In this document: one piece after another, positions 9,228 through 18,247 of the stretch
Numbering within the stretch: position 1 is the first letter of the stretch
Layout: each line of letters starts with the position of its first letter
Source: Flavobacteriales bacterium
GTDB lineage: Bacteria; Bacteroidota; Bacteroidia; Flavobacteriales_D; Crocinitomicaceae
Reading direction: 5' to 3'
DNA: 64,000 nucleotides
NCBI GenBank assembly: GCA_013373595.1
Contig: JABXHO010000040.1
Location: 62,001 to 126,000, forward strand
Made by a program: the position numbers and the translations under genes
The notes under the pieces: generated by a model
The model's input: the letters and a program-made list of their open reading frames with translations, nothing else
Databases searched by the model: none
What the model was told of the DNA's origin: nothing

Positions 9228-9635
9228 ATGTCGAACATTCGTAATTACCGTGAATGTCCCTATGCTGAAACTTGGTTGGAAGACGGTATAACTGTACAAA
9301 AATACAAGAAGGGTTTAAGAGTGAATTTCGAAGTTGCTAAAATATTAGTGAACGAGCGTTTAGCTGTTACTGAAGGCGTTACTCGTCCAGGTTTAGCAGA
9401 CATCAGTGGGCTGTATTGGACAACCGACTCTAAAGCCATGAAGTTTCTCAGTTCGCCAGAAGCAACAAAACTCGTGAGTGCAGGAGGTTTCTATATCTCA
9501 AATTTTGCACAACGTATGGCGATGCGTTTCTTTCAGAGTGTTTCCAAAGAGCCACCTATTCCCACAAAAATATTCGATAACCGTGAGGCAGCCATGGAGT
9601 GGTTGAAACAATTTACACTTGAAAAGTTGAATTAG
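9228..9635 (+). CDS. STAS/SpoIIAA-like small protein (DUF7793-like)
   Basis: From the ATG at 9228 the product has 135 residues; a longer frame back to 9147 would need a TTG and adds lysine/isoleucine-rich sequence that looks non-coding. The layout (TWLEDGITVQKYKKG, then KILVNERLAVTEG, PGLADISGL, and a final NREAAMEWLKQF helix) matches the Bacteroidota family of SpoIIAA/STAS-fold proteins I know as DUF7793. The family name is from memory. Such proteins are cytosolic and usually sit beside two-component genes. This one is divergent from the PLP enzyme and convergent with a tandem-receiver regulator. Confidence 0.6.
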   Translation: MSNIRNYRECPYAETWLEDGITVQKYKKGLRVNFEVAKILVNERLAVTEGVTRPGLADISGLYWTTDSKAMKFLSSPEATKLVSAGGFYISNFAQRMAMRFFQSVSKEPPIPTKIFDNREAAMEWLKQFTLEKLN

Positions 9636-9919
9636 TTCAATGTTGATTATTTAACAAGAAAAAACTCTGGAGTTAAAAAAAAACTTCCAGAGTTAGTGAA
9701 CTTGAACTGTTTAGGCTGCAACTATAACAGGCATGACGCTTGCAGAGTTTCATGCACAGAGAGAGCCAATGTTCTTTTTCTAAGCAAACTTGAACCAAAA
9801 AAAAAGTTGCTTCGAGGGTTGTGGTTTGGTGTATATCTTTTCCGTTGCATCCTACGAGATAAAAGTAGGTGATCTGAATAGTTCCTGCATAGGTAAAAAT
9901 ACCTGATTTACGATTTTAC
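9636..9919. other. Non-coding stretch between convergent genes, with hairpins
   Basis: No convincing open frame is seen here. Besides the hairpin at 9663-9694, there is a short inverted repeat AGGTA-AAAA-TACCT near 9892-9905. The remainder is AT-rich spacer between the STAS-like gene and the receiver gene. Confidence 0.5.
9655..9694 (-). terminator. Candidate intrinsic terminator, possibly bidirectional
   Basis: AACTCTGG-AGTT at 9663-9674 pairs with AACTTCCAGAGTT at 9682-9694, with one bulged base and an A-rich loop. Read on the minus strand the stem is followed by TTTTTTCTTGTT. It could stop read-through from the receiver operon or, less canonically, end the plus-strand STAS-like gene. Confidence 0.5.
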
Positions 9920-9920
9920 A

Positions 9921-9947
9921 AAGAAAAAAGACGACATTTTGATGTCG
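9921..9947 (-). terminator. Intrinsic terminator of the HPt/receiver operon
   Basis: CGACAT at 9932-9937 and ATGTCG at 9942-9947 form a six-pair stem with a four-base loop. On the minus strand it is followed by TCTTTTTTCTTT. It lies about 23 bases after the stop of the tandem-receiver gene. Confidence 0.7.
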
Positions 9948-9970
9948 GGATTAACCGAAATTTCTACGCC

Positions 9971-10780
9971 TTAGAGATTCATTTTTGAAATACATTCTAG
10001 GATACTATCTTGCCAATGTTCATCTTTCAGGATGAATTCTGATACCCCTTCAAGATTTAATGTGAGAGCCGTATCTACATCAATATTAGAGCTTATCATC
10101 ACAACTTTACTTTCTTCGAGATGTCCTTTGAGTTGATCGAGAGTGCGCGTTCCTAATTCCCCATTCAATTGATAATCCATAAAAATGATGTCCGGTACAC
10201 CATGTTGCTTGGCATATTGCGCAAATTCTGTTGCAGAGGATAAGCGTGTGACGGAATGCTTCTTCTGGGAGGGAAGGTTGTTTAGAATCATCATTAACTG
10301 AAACGAAAATAATTCATCATCTTCCAAAATGACAATTTGTTTGGTGCGAGATGATTGTTCAGGAGAGAAAAACTGAATGAATTTCCAAAAAGGATTACCC
10401 GTAGCTTTCGATTTGATACGCGCATCAAGAATGGGTTGAAGACCGTTTTCATCCTGGTTCCGTTTGTTGACAACATAGTCTACACCTTTCTGAATCGCTT
10501 CGGTAATTTCGTTTAGTTGAAACACACTCGACATGAGCACCAATGTGCTTTGAGGTGATTTTTCTTTGTAGAATTCAATAACCTCCAATCCGTTTAATCC
10601 GGGAAGTTGGTTGTCCAAAAAGATGATGTCGGGTTTTTCTCGTGACAGGTAATAAGAACCGTTTTCTGAATTCTCTGAGATAAAGACTCTTGCGACTTTT
10701 TCTTTCAGCCATCGTTCCATTTGACGTGCAAAAATCATTTCATCATCGATAATCAATACCTTTAAATCACTTCGCTTCAT
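9971..10780 (-). CDS. Tandem-receiver (REC-REC) response regulator
   Basis: The 269-residue protein has two CheY-like receiver domains and no output domain. REC1 (about 6-120) has the acidic pair Asp12/Asp13, phospho-acceptor Asp56 in FLDNQLPG, Ser84/85 and Lys106. REC2 (about 147-265) has Asp154/Asp155, phospho-acceptor Asp202 in MDYQLNG, Ser230 and Lys252. All residues required for phosphoryl transfer are therefore present in both. It starts three bases after the HPt gene stop, so the two are co-transcribed and the HPt is its likely phosphodonor or sink. The lack of DNA-binding output points to a phosphate relay or protein-interaction role. Confidence 0.85.
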   Translation of the reverse strand: MKRSDLKVLIIDDEMIFARQMERWLKEKVARVFISENSENGSYYLSREKPDIIFLDNQLPGLNGLEVIEFYKEKSPQSTLVLMSSVFQLNEITEAIQKGVDYVVNKRNQDENGLQPILDARIKSKATGNPFWKFIQFFSPEQSSRTKQIVILEDDELFSFQLMMILNNLPSQKKHSVTRLSSATEFAQYAKQHGVPDIIFMDYQLNGELGTRTLDQLKGHLEESKVVMISSNIDVDTALTLNLEGVSEFILKDEHWQDSILECISKMNL

Positions 10781-10783
10781 CGT

Positions 10784-11125
10784 CTAAATTTCATTTATCA
10801 TTTGATGTAAATACTGAATAAACCGATGGGCTAGTTCGATGGATTCATCGAGAGCACTTTTCTGAACTGTTTTTTGAAGTGCGTCGGAAATTTCAACACC
10901 TCGAGTGAATTTTAGTGTAACCAATGTTGTGGTCAGAAAATGCGCTTTTTTCCCAATGCTTTCAATATCTTCTCTTGAAATTGATTCGGATAAATCACGG
11001 ATGTCGTGTGGGATACGCTTTCGAAGAATTCGTTCAAACTCGTCCACGAGTTCATTTCCTTCCTTGAACCTAAGCTCCATAAGAATAGCCTTGAAGTCGT
11101 CTTTCACACCAGTAGTTTGTTTCAC
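10784..11125 (-). CDS. HPt-domain phosphotransfer protein
   Basis: The 113-residue all-helical protein contains KKAHFLTTTLVTLKF, which matches the HPt consensus around the phosphorylatable histidine (AHxLKGxxxxLG); His62 is the candidate. The downstream Gly of the classical motif is replaced, as often happens in divergent HPt proteins. The start is GTG at 11125, because an in-frame TAA lies just upstream with no ATG between. It leads the operon with the tandem-receiver gene and probably shuttles phosphate between receivers and a sensor kinase. Confidence 0.7.
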   Translation of the reverse strand: MKQTTGVKDDFKAILMELRFKEGNELVDEFERILRKRIPHDIRDLSESISREDIESIGKKAHFLTTTLVTLKFTRGVEISDALQKTVQKSALDESIELAHRFIQYLHQMINEI

Positions 11126-11387
11126 AAATATTGTTTATTGCTCAGTGCATTCGTGGGGTAAGGTCGAAGTTTAAACAGTGAACATAGATGAATTGATGGA
11201 CCTGTTTTTTTACAAGGGCGAAAAGTTATAAAAAAATAATGCACATCAGTGTCACGAAAGTGATCGTTCGATTAATCGACATAATCTTCCGATATATTGA
11301 ATGTTTGTGCTCTTTTTGAACCGTATTGTTTATCGCGGAAGTGCTTAAAAGCGTTATCTTTACCTAAGTGATTAATATCAAGAAAAC

Positions 11388-12224
11388 ATGCGATTAATTG
11401 TTGATAGTGGCTCAACCAAAAGCGACTGGGTGTTGTTGAATGGAAATGAAGAACACCATTTCGAAACCATGGGCTTGAGTCCCTATTTTCATACGGAAGA
11501 ATCGGTGAAAGCAGCGATAATCAAGAATTCCGATTTGTATGCAACGCGGAATGAGGTGAGCGAAATTTTTTTCTATGGAACCGGTTGCTCCTCTGATGGA
11601 ATGAGAGCAATTATTCGAAATGGAGTTAAAAGCGTTTTTGAAAAGGCAGAAGTAGAGGTAGATCACGATTTGATGGCGTGCGCTGTGTCTACTTACGAAG
11701 GTGAACCTGCAATTTCGTGTATTTTAGGAACAGGTTCAAATTCGTGCTTTTTTGACGGGAATGACGTGATCAAAGTTGTTCCTTCGCTTGGTTATGTGTT
11801 GGGAGACGAGGGGAGTGGAGCCTATTTCGGAAAACAATTCGTTCAGGCCTTGCTTTACGGACAAGTTCCAAAGGAAATCAGTGATTCGATTGCAGTAGAT
11901 GTTAGTAAGGAAGAAGTGCTTCGCCGAGTGTACAAAGAACCGAATGCAAATACCTACTTGGCTTCATTCATGAAGGTCGTGTTCCAGTTCGCTGATCACC
12001 CATTTATTCAACAGATGATCAGCAGTGGATTTGAAGAGTTTGTGCGCATCCATGTGTGCTGCTACGAAAATTACCAGAACTACAAGGTGCATTTCATTGG
12101 ATCAATTGCGAAGCTATTTCGAGATCAACTCGATCAGGCGTGTCGAAAGTATAATGCGCAACTCGGAAATGTGATCCAAAAACCGATTGATGGTTTGGTG
12201 AGGTATCATTTGGAAAGAGTTTAG
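11388..12224 (+). CDS. BadF/BadG/BcrA-type ATPase, N-acetylglucosamine kinase-like
   Basis: The 278-residue protein has the ASKHA fold of small sugar kinases. The phosphate-1 loop is DSGSTKSDW at 6-14, the phosphate-2 motif is LGTGSNS, GDEGSGAYFG matches the glycine-rich segment of GlcNAc kinases, and HFIGSIA is near the adenosine motif. It likely phosphorylates an amino sugar such as GlcNAc recovered from peptidoglycan or chitin; the exact sugar is inferred. It is transcribed alone, divergent from the HPt operon and convergent with the hydrolase gene, 16 bases from its stop. Confidence 0.8.
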   Translation: MRLIVDSGSTKSDWVLLNGNEEHHFETMGLSPYFHTEESVKAAIIKNSDLYATRNEVSEIFFYGTGCSSDGMRAIIRNGVKSVFEKAEVEVDHDLMACAVSTYEGEPAISCILGTGSNSCFFDGNDVIKVVPSLGYVLGDEGSGAYFGKQFVQALLYGQVPKEISDSIAVDVSKEEVLRRVYKEPNANTYLASFMKVVFQFADHPFIQQMISSGFEEFVRIHVCCYENYQNYKVHFIGSIAKLFRDQLDQACRKYNAQLGNVIQKPIDGLVRYHLERV

Positions 12225-12240
12225 GACGTTGTTTGTGGAG

Positions 12241-13188
12241 CTATAGATATTTCTCTAGCCAACTGGCGCACAGTTTCATCACTTCTTTTCTATGTTCACT
12301 TAATCCGTGTGATCCAGCTTCAAATCCCTTGAATTGTACCGTCATTCCAAGTGACTTCATTCGATTACTCAAGGCTTCCGCTTGATCGTACTTCACATGC
12401 GTATCATCCTTTCCATGAAGAATCAAAAAGGCCGTTTTTGAGGACAGCTCCTCTGTCCATTCAATAGCAGAACGTGCTGCGCATTCAGCTTTTCTATTCG
12501 TTTCAAAGTTGGGAATTCGCTCGATACAAACATCGGTGATTTGTGGATGATATTTCATGGTCATTTCTAAGTCGGAAATGCCTCCAATGGTTATGACCGC
12601 ATCGATTTTATCACCGAGTGTTTTGCTCACCAAATAGTTCATCATGCCTCCGCGACTGATACCGAACAGTCCAATTTTGGAGGTATCGGCTTTTTCTAGA
12701 TCGGACAAACTTTCGATGAGATTGAGTACATCGTTGACGTCTTTGCCGCCAAACTCATCTTTCCCTTCGCTGTAAGTCGTTCCCCGATAATTCGACGCGA
12801 CCACAACGTACCCATGAGAGGCGAGTAAGGCCATTTGTTCTACAGCGGTAGCCATAATCAGTTGTCCCAAATCACCATTTCCACCACGATTGTACACGAT
12901 GCAAGGATAGGTCCCAGGCTGTTTGGGTTGAACAACATATCCCGTTATGAACAATCCATCACTGAGATGAGCCATCGAATAAATCTCGACATCTTCTAAA
13001 TACGTAAACAATTCGGGGTGATGCTCCACCTTGTGCGCAATGGGCGTCTTCCGATAGTCTGCCTCTATCAATTTGATGGTTTCACCTTCTGCAAAACTTC
13101 CGTAATCTTGCTTGATTTCTTCCAAGTTTCGAGGTGATGAACAACTCAAAACGAGACATCCAAGGAGTAGACTGAACACATACTTCAT
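12241..13188 (-). CDS. Lipoprotein alpha/beta-hydrolase (prolyl-oligopeptidase-like)
   Basis: The 315-residue protein begins with a lipoprotein signal (lipobox LSCSS at about 14-18). The hydrolase core includes YNRGGNG (oxyanion region), a nucleophile elbow FGISRGGM, an Asp region LHGKDDTHV and a final His in AGSHGLSEHR. These suit the S9/dienelactone-hydrolase group, so it probably cleaves peptides or esters at the cell envelope. It lies last in a minus-strand run behind the AI-2E-type transporter, 84 bases downstream of that gene. Confidence 0.75.
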   Translation of the reverse strand: MKYVFSLLLGCLVLSCSSPRNLEEIKQDYGSFAEGETIKLIEADYRKTPIAHKVEHHPELFTYLEDVEIYSMAHLSDGLFITGYVVQPKQPGTYPCIVYNRGGNGDLGQLIMATAVEQMALLASHGYVVVASNYRGTTYSEGKDEFGGKDVNDVLNLIESLSDLEKADTSKIGLFGISRGGMMNYLVSKTLGDKIDAVITIGGISDLEMTMKYHPQITDVCIERIPNFETNRKAECAARSAIEWTEELSSKTAFLILHGKDDTHVKYDQAEALSNRMKSLGMTVQFKGFEAGSHGLSEHRKEVMKLCASWLEKYL

Positions 13189-13272
13189 ATCGCTTTTTTT
13201 TGACGAAAGATGAAGTACAATTCAGGTCCAATCGTCCGAAAACGCGTTCTCGGACTTCTTTTTTGAGAAAAA

Positions 13273-14307
13273 CTATTTCTTTTCTGGGCCAGACATCAAG
13301 GAGGAGATGACTTGGGTGTTCGGGAATCGATCGAAAACAATTTTCAAGAAAACGGTAATCGGGATCGACATAATTAAACCAGGAACTCCCCAAATGAAGC
13401 CCCACAACATCAACATGACCAAAACGGTAATGATGTTCACAGAGAACGTTCGACCCATCATCACGGGCTCAATAATTCCACCGAACAAGACTTGTACTGC
13501 CGTAATTGCGAGAATGAAAAAGAGAAGTGTTCCTGTTGAATCGATCTCCACCAAGGCGAAAATGGTGAGCATGACCACCGAAATCACAGAACCGATCATC
13601 TGAATAAAGTTGATGAGGAAGGCAAATAAACCCCAGAAAATCGGGAAACTGACGTCGAAGGAGTAACAGGCTATGGTGAAGCCGACGCCCGTTAGGAAAC
13701 TCACTACAAATTTCACTTTCACAAATTTCAGAATGTCATTTTCAATTTTTGCAAAGGTCTTGATGGATGCGTAGCGCTGTTTGAATAGCGTTTTACTCAT
13801 AATTGTTTCCAAGTTAATGGACTCGGTGAGCAGCAAAATCACGAAGAAAAGCGTCATTAAAGCGGTAGAAATACCGGATTGAATTCCCTTGAATGTGGAA
13901 CCGAAACTGTCGAGCGATTTCCCTTGAAAGTAATAATTCATCATGCCTTCATCTTCAAGGCGTTCGATTCCAAAAAATGCTTCAACGGTTGAAACAACAT
14001 TCGTTAGTTTCATTTCAGCTTTTTCCATAAACTCGGGATCGGCAGAGAGAATTTCCTGACTTGAGAGCTTCACAACCTCACCACCTAATTTCAAAATAAC
14101 TCCCATAATGAGAATGATCGCAACAATAGAAAGACTCTTTGGGATTCGTTTGTTTTTGAACCAACGCATAAGTGGCAAAAACAACAAAGAAATGAACATC
14201 GCCATCACCAAGGGAATGAAAATAAAATCAAGTGTTTTCAATAACCAAAAAATCAGTGGAATAACGATGATTAGTAGTAGCCTATTCGTGGTTTTTAAAG
14301 TATCCAT
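13273..14307 (-). CDS. AI-2E family transporter (TqsA/PerM-like membrane protein)
   Basis: The 344-residue protein has about eight membrane segments in the family layout: two N-terminal helix pairs, a soluble stretch (about 75-140), then the conserved core with PVMMGRTFSVN and GFIWGVPGLIMSIPIT. Members export autoinducer-2 or act as Na+/H+ antiporters; most are uncharacterised, so the substrate is unknown. Neighbours give no transport clue. Confidence 0.85.
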   Translation of the reverse strand: MDTLKTTNRLLLIIVIPLIFWLLKTLDFIFIPLVMAMFISLLFLPLMRWFKNKRIPKSLSIVAIILIMGVILKLGGEVVKLSSQEILSADPEFMEKAEMKLTNVVSTVEAFFGIERLEDEGMMNYYFQGKSLDSFGSTFKGIQSGISTALMTLFFVILLLTESINLETIMSKTLFKQRYASIKTFAKIENDILKFVKVKFVVSFLTGVGFTIACYSFDVSFPIFWGLFAFLINFIQMIGSVISVVMLTIFALVEIDSTGTLLFFILAITAVQVLFGGIIEPVMMGRTFSVNIITVLVMLMLWGFIWGVPGLIMSIPITVFLKIVFDRFPNTQVISSLMSGPEKK

Positions 14308-14420
14308 GCGTGTAGCGTAAAAAATGATGCTCTGTGTGAGGGTTTATTGGTCGGCAAAGGTAGCGTTTTCAGGGCGAATCTTTGCCGAAGGAAATGAGAT
14401 AATGTAAAAAGTGAGGATTT

Positions 14421-15473
14421 CTAGTTGTTTTCTGCCGTGTTTTCTGCCTTTTTGAATGCTATTGGTGTCATTCCGACATGTTTACGAAATACAGCATTGA
14501 AGGTTGATTTTGAGTTGAAGCCAGCTTCTAACGCGAGTGCCAGTATCGTCCATTGATCTTTGGATGGATCGCGTAAATCCTTTTTTACTTGAGCCACGCG
14601 AAAGGAATTGATGTAGGAATGGAAATTCGTTTCTCCCTCACGATTGATCACTTGAGAGAGTTCGCGCATGGGGATGGAAAGGTGCTCGGCCAATTTCTTC
14701 AAATTCAATTCGGGGTCTCGGTAAAGCGATTCGCGTTCGATTTTATCCGATAGATCCGCCAGGCTGATTCGAGCTTGAGTTGCTTTCTCCTCTTTTTCGT
14801 GTTCAATTAAATCAATCACAGGACGCTGCGTGTACATTCCGTTGTAGAGAAAAAATAGGATGAGCAAAACAAAAACGTGAAGGAAACCGAGTTCAATCAC
14901 TTTATAGCTGCTTATCAAAAAGATGATCCAAGAAATGCCCCAAATGAAGCCGCAACTGAAGATGGCGAACAAAATGGATTTCATCCAGTTCAACTTTAAT
15001 CCTGCTAGGTTCGAATATTGATTTTCTATCCGCGTAGCATTTTGGTTTAAGGATCGAATCAACAAAAATCCGTAGAGAATTGCTTGCGCAAGAAAAATGA
15101 ACTTGAAAAGATTCGCTGAAAAATGGAAGGCATCACTTTCCGAAAGTGGCGTGAAGCGAAGCAATTGAAAAGCAAAGTGCGCAAAAAAGGGGAGAAGGTG
15201 TAGGAATTTACGCGTTTCGATGTTGAGTACACGATTCACGTAGAAATAGAGAAGCGGAAGAAAGAGCAGGAGGTAGGAATAAAGAAAAGGATTGAATTGA
15301 TCGATCAGTTCCCAATTTGCGATGGCAATTAAATACACGCGGAAATAGGTGAGTGAAATCACCAAAAATAAAAGTGCGCCAAAAAAGTAGGAGTTTACTT
15401 TGTGGACTTTCGTCATCAATCCAAGTGCGAAAAGAAGCGAAACAATGGTGATGGTCCCGATAATTAATTCCAT
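14421..15473 (-). CDS. AraC-family regulator with multi-span N-terminal membrane domain
   Basis: The 350-residue protein has seven hydrophobic segments in residues 1-215 and an AraC-type double helix-turn-helix at about 240-345 (LNLKKLAEHLSIPMRELSQV, then ALALEAGFNSKSTFNAVFRK and GMTPIAFKK). This membrane-tethered AraC design is common in Bacteroidota. It would couple an envelope signal to transcription directly. It starts 58 bases past the WG-repeat gene stop and may regulate that locus. Confidence 0.85.
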   Translation of the reverse strand: MELIIGTITIVSLLFALGLMTKVHKVNSYFFGALLFLVISLTYFRVYLIAIANWELIDQFNPFLYSYLLLFLPLLYFYVNRVLNIETRKFLHLLPFFAHFAFQLLRFTPLSESDAFHFSANLFKFIFLAQAILYGFLLIRSLNQNATRIENQYSNLAGLKLNWMKSILFAIFSCGFIWGISWIIFLISSYKVIELGFLHVFVLLILFFLYNGMYTQRPVIDLIEHEKEEKATQARISLADLSDKIERESLYRDPELNLKKLAEHLSIPMRELSQVINREGETNFHSYINSFRVAQVKKDLRDPSKDQWTILALALEAGFNSKSTFNAVFRKHVGMTPIAFKKAENTAENN

Positions 15474-15531
15474 GTAGTGGTTTGAGCGATTGGTTTAAAG
15501 TTAAGATTTAAACGGAGAACCGTCTCGTTTG

Positions 15532-17853
15532 CTATTTCTCGAATCGCTCGTGGTAATCAAAAAATACGGGAATGATGATTTCTGTTCTAACCGAATTATT
15601 TTGGAGGTTTTTTCCAGGAGTCAATGGAGGGAAGTTTTTCAAAATACGTTCTGCTTCTTTCTTAAAGTAGGGAGCAAGGCTCGTATCTTCAATACGGATA
15701 GATGACATGGTTCCATCTGCTTCAACCATGCATTTTGCATACACAATCGCACTTTGTTTCAGCTTTTTTGCTTTGGATGGAAATTGCATTTCTTCTTGAA
15801 TGTACGGTTGCATTTTGTTGTATCCACCTGGAAATTCAGGATGTTGCCTCACTTCCTCATTGAGATAATAACCGCGTTGTTCAACTTTCTGTTCTCGCTT
15901 TTCGTTTGAGTTGATCCAAGTGAAATACAAGGCTTCATCGAAAGGAATGATTTCTCCTTTGGGTAAACTTGCTGAATACTTCACATTTACAATTTCATGA
16001 TTTTTGGTATCCTTTTGATACAAAGGATAAAATGGTGATAGTTCGATGTCGTGCAATTCTCGAAGCTCTTTTCCGCTTGAATCAATTAGACTCCATTTTT
16101 CGTCGTGTTGTGCCAAGACAATGGGAAGCTCAGATAGAATGATTGTGTCATATTGCACGGGAAGAAAGGTCACACTATCTTTTTGAAGTCCAACTTTATC
16201 CCCTTGTTGAATAAGACGCCATTGTGAAAGTTTTCGTAATTGTCTTCTACGGTTGTAGCCCATGTCAATAGGCGGCGTTAGTAAAATAGACTCTTCTTCC
16301 ATTTTCTTTGCAGGGCGAATGGATTCTTCTGAAATACGTTCATTTTGTTTGTTGATGCGGTAGCGCATGCCATTTTTAGTCACAAGGGCGTTGTTATCCG
16401 CAAAAAAGCTAAATGCTTCGTCGTACATAAACGGAATAACAGTTTCATTTTTCTCGTTGATATATCCCCATTTTCCGTTTTTTTTGGCAGGGAGCGGACC
16501 ATAACTCATCGAGTGACCGATATCGGAATAGTTCGGAGGAATGATTTGCTTTCCTTCTAGATTTACGGCAGCCCATTTACCGCCTTTTTGGAAGAAAAGA
16601 AGCCCTTCGATTTTTCGCATGTTTTCGGCATCAGAAAACAAGGATTTACCGTTCAAGTTAAATCCAAATTGTTTCCCGTCTTTACGTCCGAATATCCAAT
16701 TTCGATTATCGTAAAGTTCGTCATATGCTGCTGGAACAATTTGATTTCCCGACCAGCTCACAGCACCCAATTTTCCATTATTACTGAAAAAAGCCATTCT
16801 CGATCCATACGGCGTTTCGATGTTGTCGTATCTTGCTTCCAAGATGATTCTACCGTTGGTGTCACTCAGCCCGTATTTCTCTCCTTTCCTAAATTTGATG
16901 TACTCTGGATAGATGCGTATTTCGTTATACTCAAGAGGGAGAAGTTGTTTTCCCTCGAAGTTGCACAAACCTCGTTTTTGATCCATTGAAAACACAAATA
17001 AAGGGTGATATTCATCTTGACGGATACCACTGTAAATGGGTTCTAGAATGATTTCTCCAGAATACAAAGCAATTCCATTCTTGTGACCATCTTTTAGGTA
17101 GACATATTTGTCTTTGTTGATGTACAGTTCGGTGTATTTGGGTTCGAGAAGCACTTTTCCATTGACATCTACCATTCCCCACTTATCGTCCTTTTTTACA
17201 CGTAAATAGTGATGAAGAGGATGTTGAGAATAATCATTGCCTTTGAATTCCGTGTATTCTTCGAGCGGAAGTGCTGTTCCAAAACGATTGTAAACTTTGC
17301 TTGCACCGTTTTTCTTCGCTTCGAGAAATGAATTTCGTTGAATGATATAATCGTTGTTGGCAGGAACGATCAATTTACCTTCGGTATCGATGGCACCGAA
17401 ATAACCTTCATGCCCAAAAACAATGTAGTCTCCTTGAGGAATGATATGTATGTAATCATCATACGATGCGTAAATCACTTTTTCATGTGTACACGATAAG
17501 AGTTCCTTTCCTTCAAAGTTGTAAGCGCCTTGTTTTCCGTCCTTTTCAACGTGGATAAAATTGGAGTAGAGGTGCAGGTCGTCGTATTGCACAGGAAGTA
17601 TGAACTTTCCTGAATGTGTGTAAAGTCCCCACTTGCCATCTTTCTCAACAATAAAAAAGTTCTTCGGATTTGTTGAATGTGTGGAGTGAAGTACGATTTG
17701 GTCATATATCGGCTCGATCAACCACGATCCATCAGACAATAGAATACCGTAGGAAGTTGTGTCATTCTTGACGATTTTCGCGCGTGACCAATAATTCTGT
17801 CCAAATGAGGAAAGACTAAACAAGAACAATAAAACGGTGAGGAGAAATTTCAT
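15532..17853 (-). CDS. WG-repeat protein with C-terminal TonB-type domain
   Basis: The 773-residue exported protein has a signal peptide cut near LSSFGQ (about 19). Residues 25-500 consist of many WG beta repeats, each with a core like KDGKWGLYTHSGK followed by LPVQYDDL. A linker follows, and residues about 665-765 match TonB_C: PEFPGGYNKMQPYIQEEM, then an AKCMVEADGTM strand pair and PPLTPGKN. TonB_C domains contact outer-membrane transporters; no N-terminal TonB membrane anchor is present here. The ATG overlaps the preceding stop in an ATGA. The combination suggests a periplasmic binding or bridging protein. Confidence 0.8.
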   Translation of the reverse strand: MKFLLTVLLFLFSLSSFGQNYWSRAKIVKNDTTSYGILLSDGSWLIEPIYDQIVLHSTHSTNPKNFFIVEKDGKWGLYTHSGKFILPVQYDDLHLYSNFIHVEKDGKQGAYNFEGKELLSCTHEKVIYASYDDYIHIIPQGDYIVFGHEGYFGAIDTEGKLIVPANNDYIIQRNSFLEAKKNGASKVYNRFGTALPLEEYTEFKGNDYSQHPLHHYLRVKKDDKWGMVDVNGKVLLEPKYTELYINKDKYVYLKDGHKNGIALYSGEIILEPIYSGIRQDEYHPLFVFSMDQKRGLCNFEGKQLLPLEYNEIRIYPEYIKFRKGEKYGLSDTNGRIILEARYDNIETPYGSRMAFFSNNGKLGAVSWSGNQIVPAAYDELYDNRNWIFGRKDGKQFGFNLNGKSLFSDAENMRKIEGLLFFQKGGKWAAVNLEGKQIIPPNYSDIGHSMSYGPLPAKKNGKWGYINEKNETVIPFMYDEAFSFFADNNALVTKNGMRYRINKQNERISEESIRPAKKMEEESILLTPPIDMGYNRRRQLRKLSQWRLIQQGDKVGLQKDSVTFLPVQYDTIILSELPIVLAQHDEKWSLIDSSGKELRELHDIELSPFYPLYQKDTKNHEIVNVKYSASLPKGEIIPFDEALYFTWINSNEKREQKVEQRGYYLNEEVRQHPEFPGGYNKMQPYIQEEMQFPSKAKKLKQSAIVYAKCMVEADGTMSSIRIEDTSLAPYFKKEAERILKNFPPLTPGKNLQNNSVRTEIIIPVFFDYHERFEK

Positions 17854-18227
17854 AGAAAAACGGATTGAATGCGTTCTTGCAACATGTTGTTGATGCGTTT
17901 ATTCAGTGTGCCTGACATTTCCGAATAGAGTAGGTACTCGTCCTTGGTCAATAACCCGAGGACCATTCCGCGCAATTCGAGTTTTAAACTCACATCTTTG
18001 GAAAATGCCTTTGAAATCAGCTCCTTCTTCTCAAAACCTGAAAGTCCATTTAAACTACGTTTAGTACGATCCAAATAATGATGAAAGTAGGCGAGAATCA
18101 CGTCGTGTTGAAGTTTCAGAATAGGTCGCAACACCTCATTTTGAAAACGTTCTTCTTTACTCGCATCTTCCTGTGAGCCAATACTTGGTATTTCTGGGCG
18201 AATGGATTGTTTCGTTGCTGCTGACAT
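17850..18227 (-). CDS. Conserved hypothetical helical protein
   Basis: The 125-residue soluble protein has no signal or membrane segment. It is mostly helical, with a central FQNEVLRPILKLQHDVILAY helix and a C-terminal NKRINNMLQERIQ helix. Similar flavobacterial proteins of about 130-150 residues exist and are sometimes labelled glyoxalase, but I see no glyoxalase metal ligands. It overlaps the WG gene by four bases (ATGA), which indicates translational coupling. Confidence 0.6.
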   Translation of the reverse strand: MSAATKQSIRPEIPSIGSQEDASKEERFQNEVLRPILKLQHDVILAYFHHYLDRTKRSLNGLSGFEKKELISKAFSKDVSLKLELRGMVLGLLTKDEYLLYSEMSGTLNKRINNMLQERIQSVFL

Positions 18228-18247
18228 TAATTTGTTCTTTTGTTGAT

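Noticed and set aside
13273-14307. Quorum-sensing role for the AI-2E-type transporter with the CqsA-like locus
   Set aside because: The genes are 4 kb apart in different operons, and the family name does not prove AI-2 transport.
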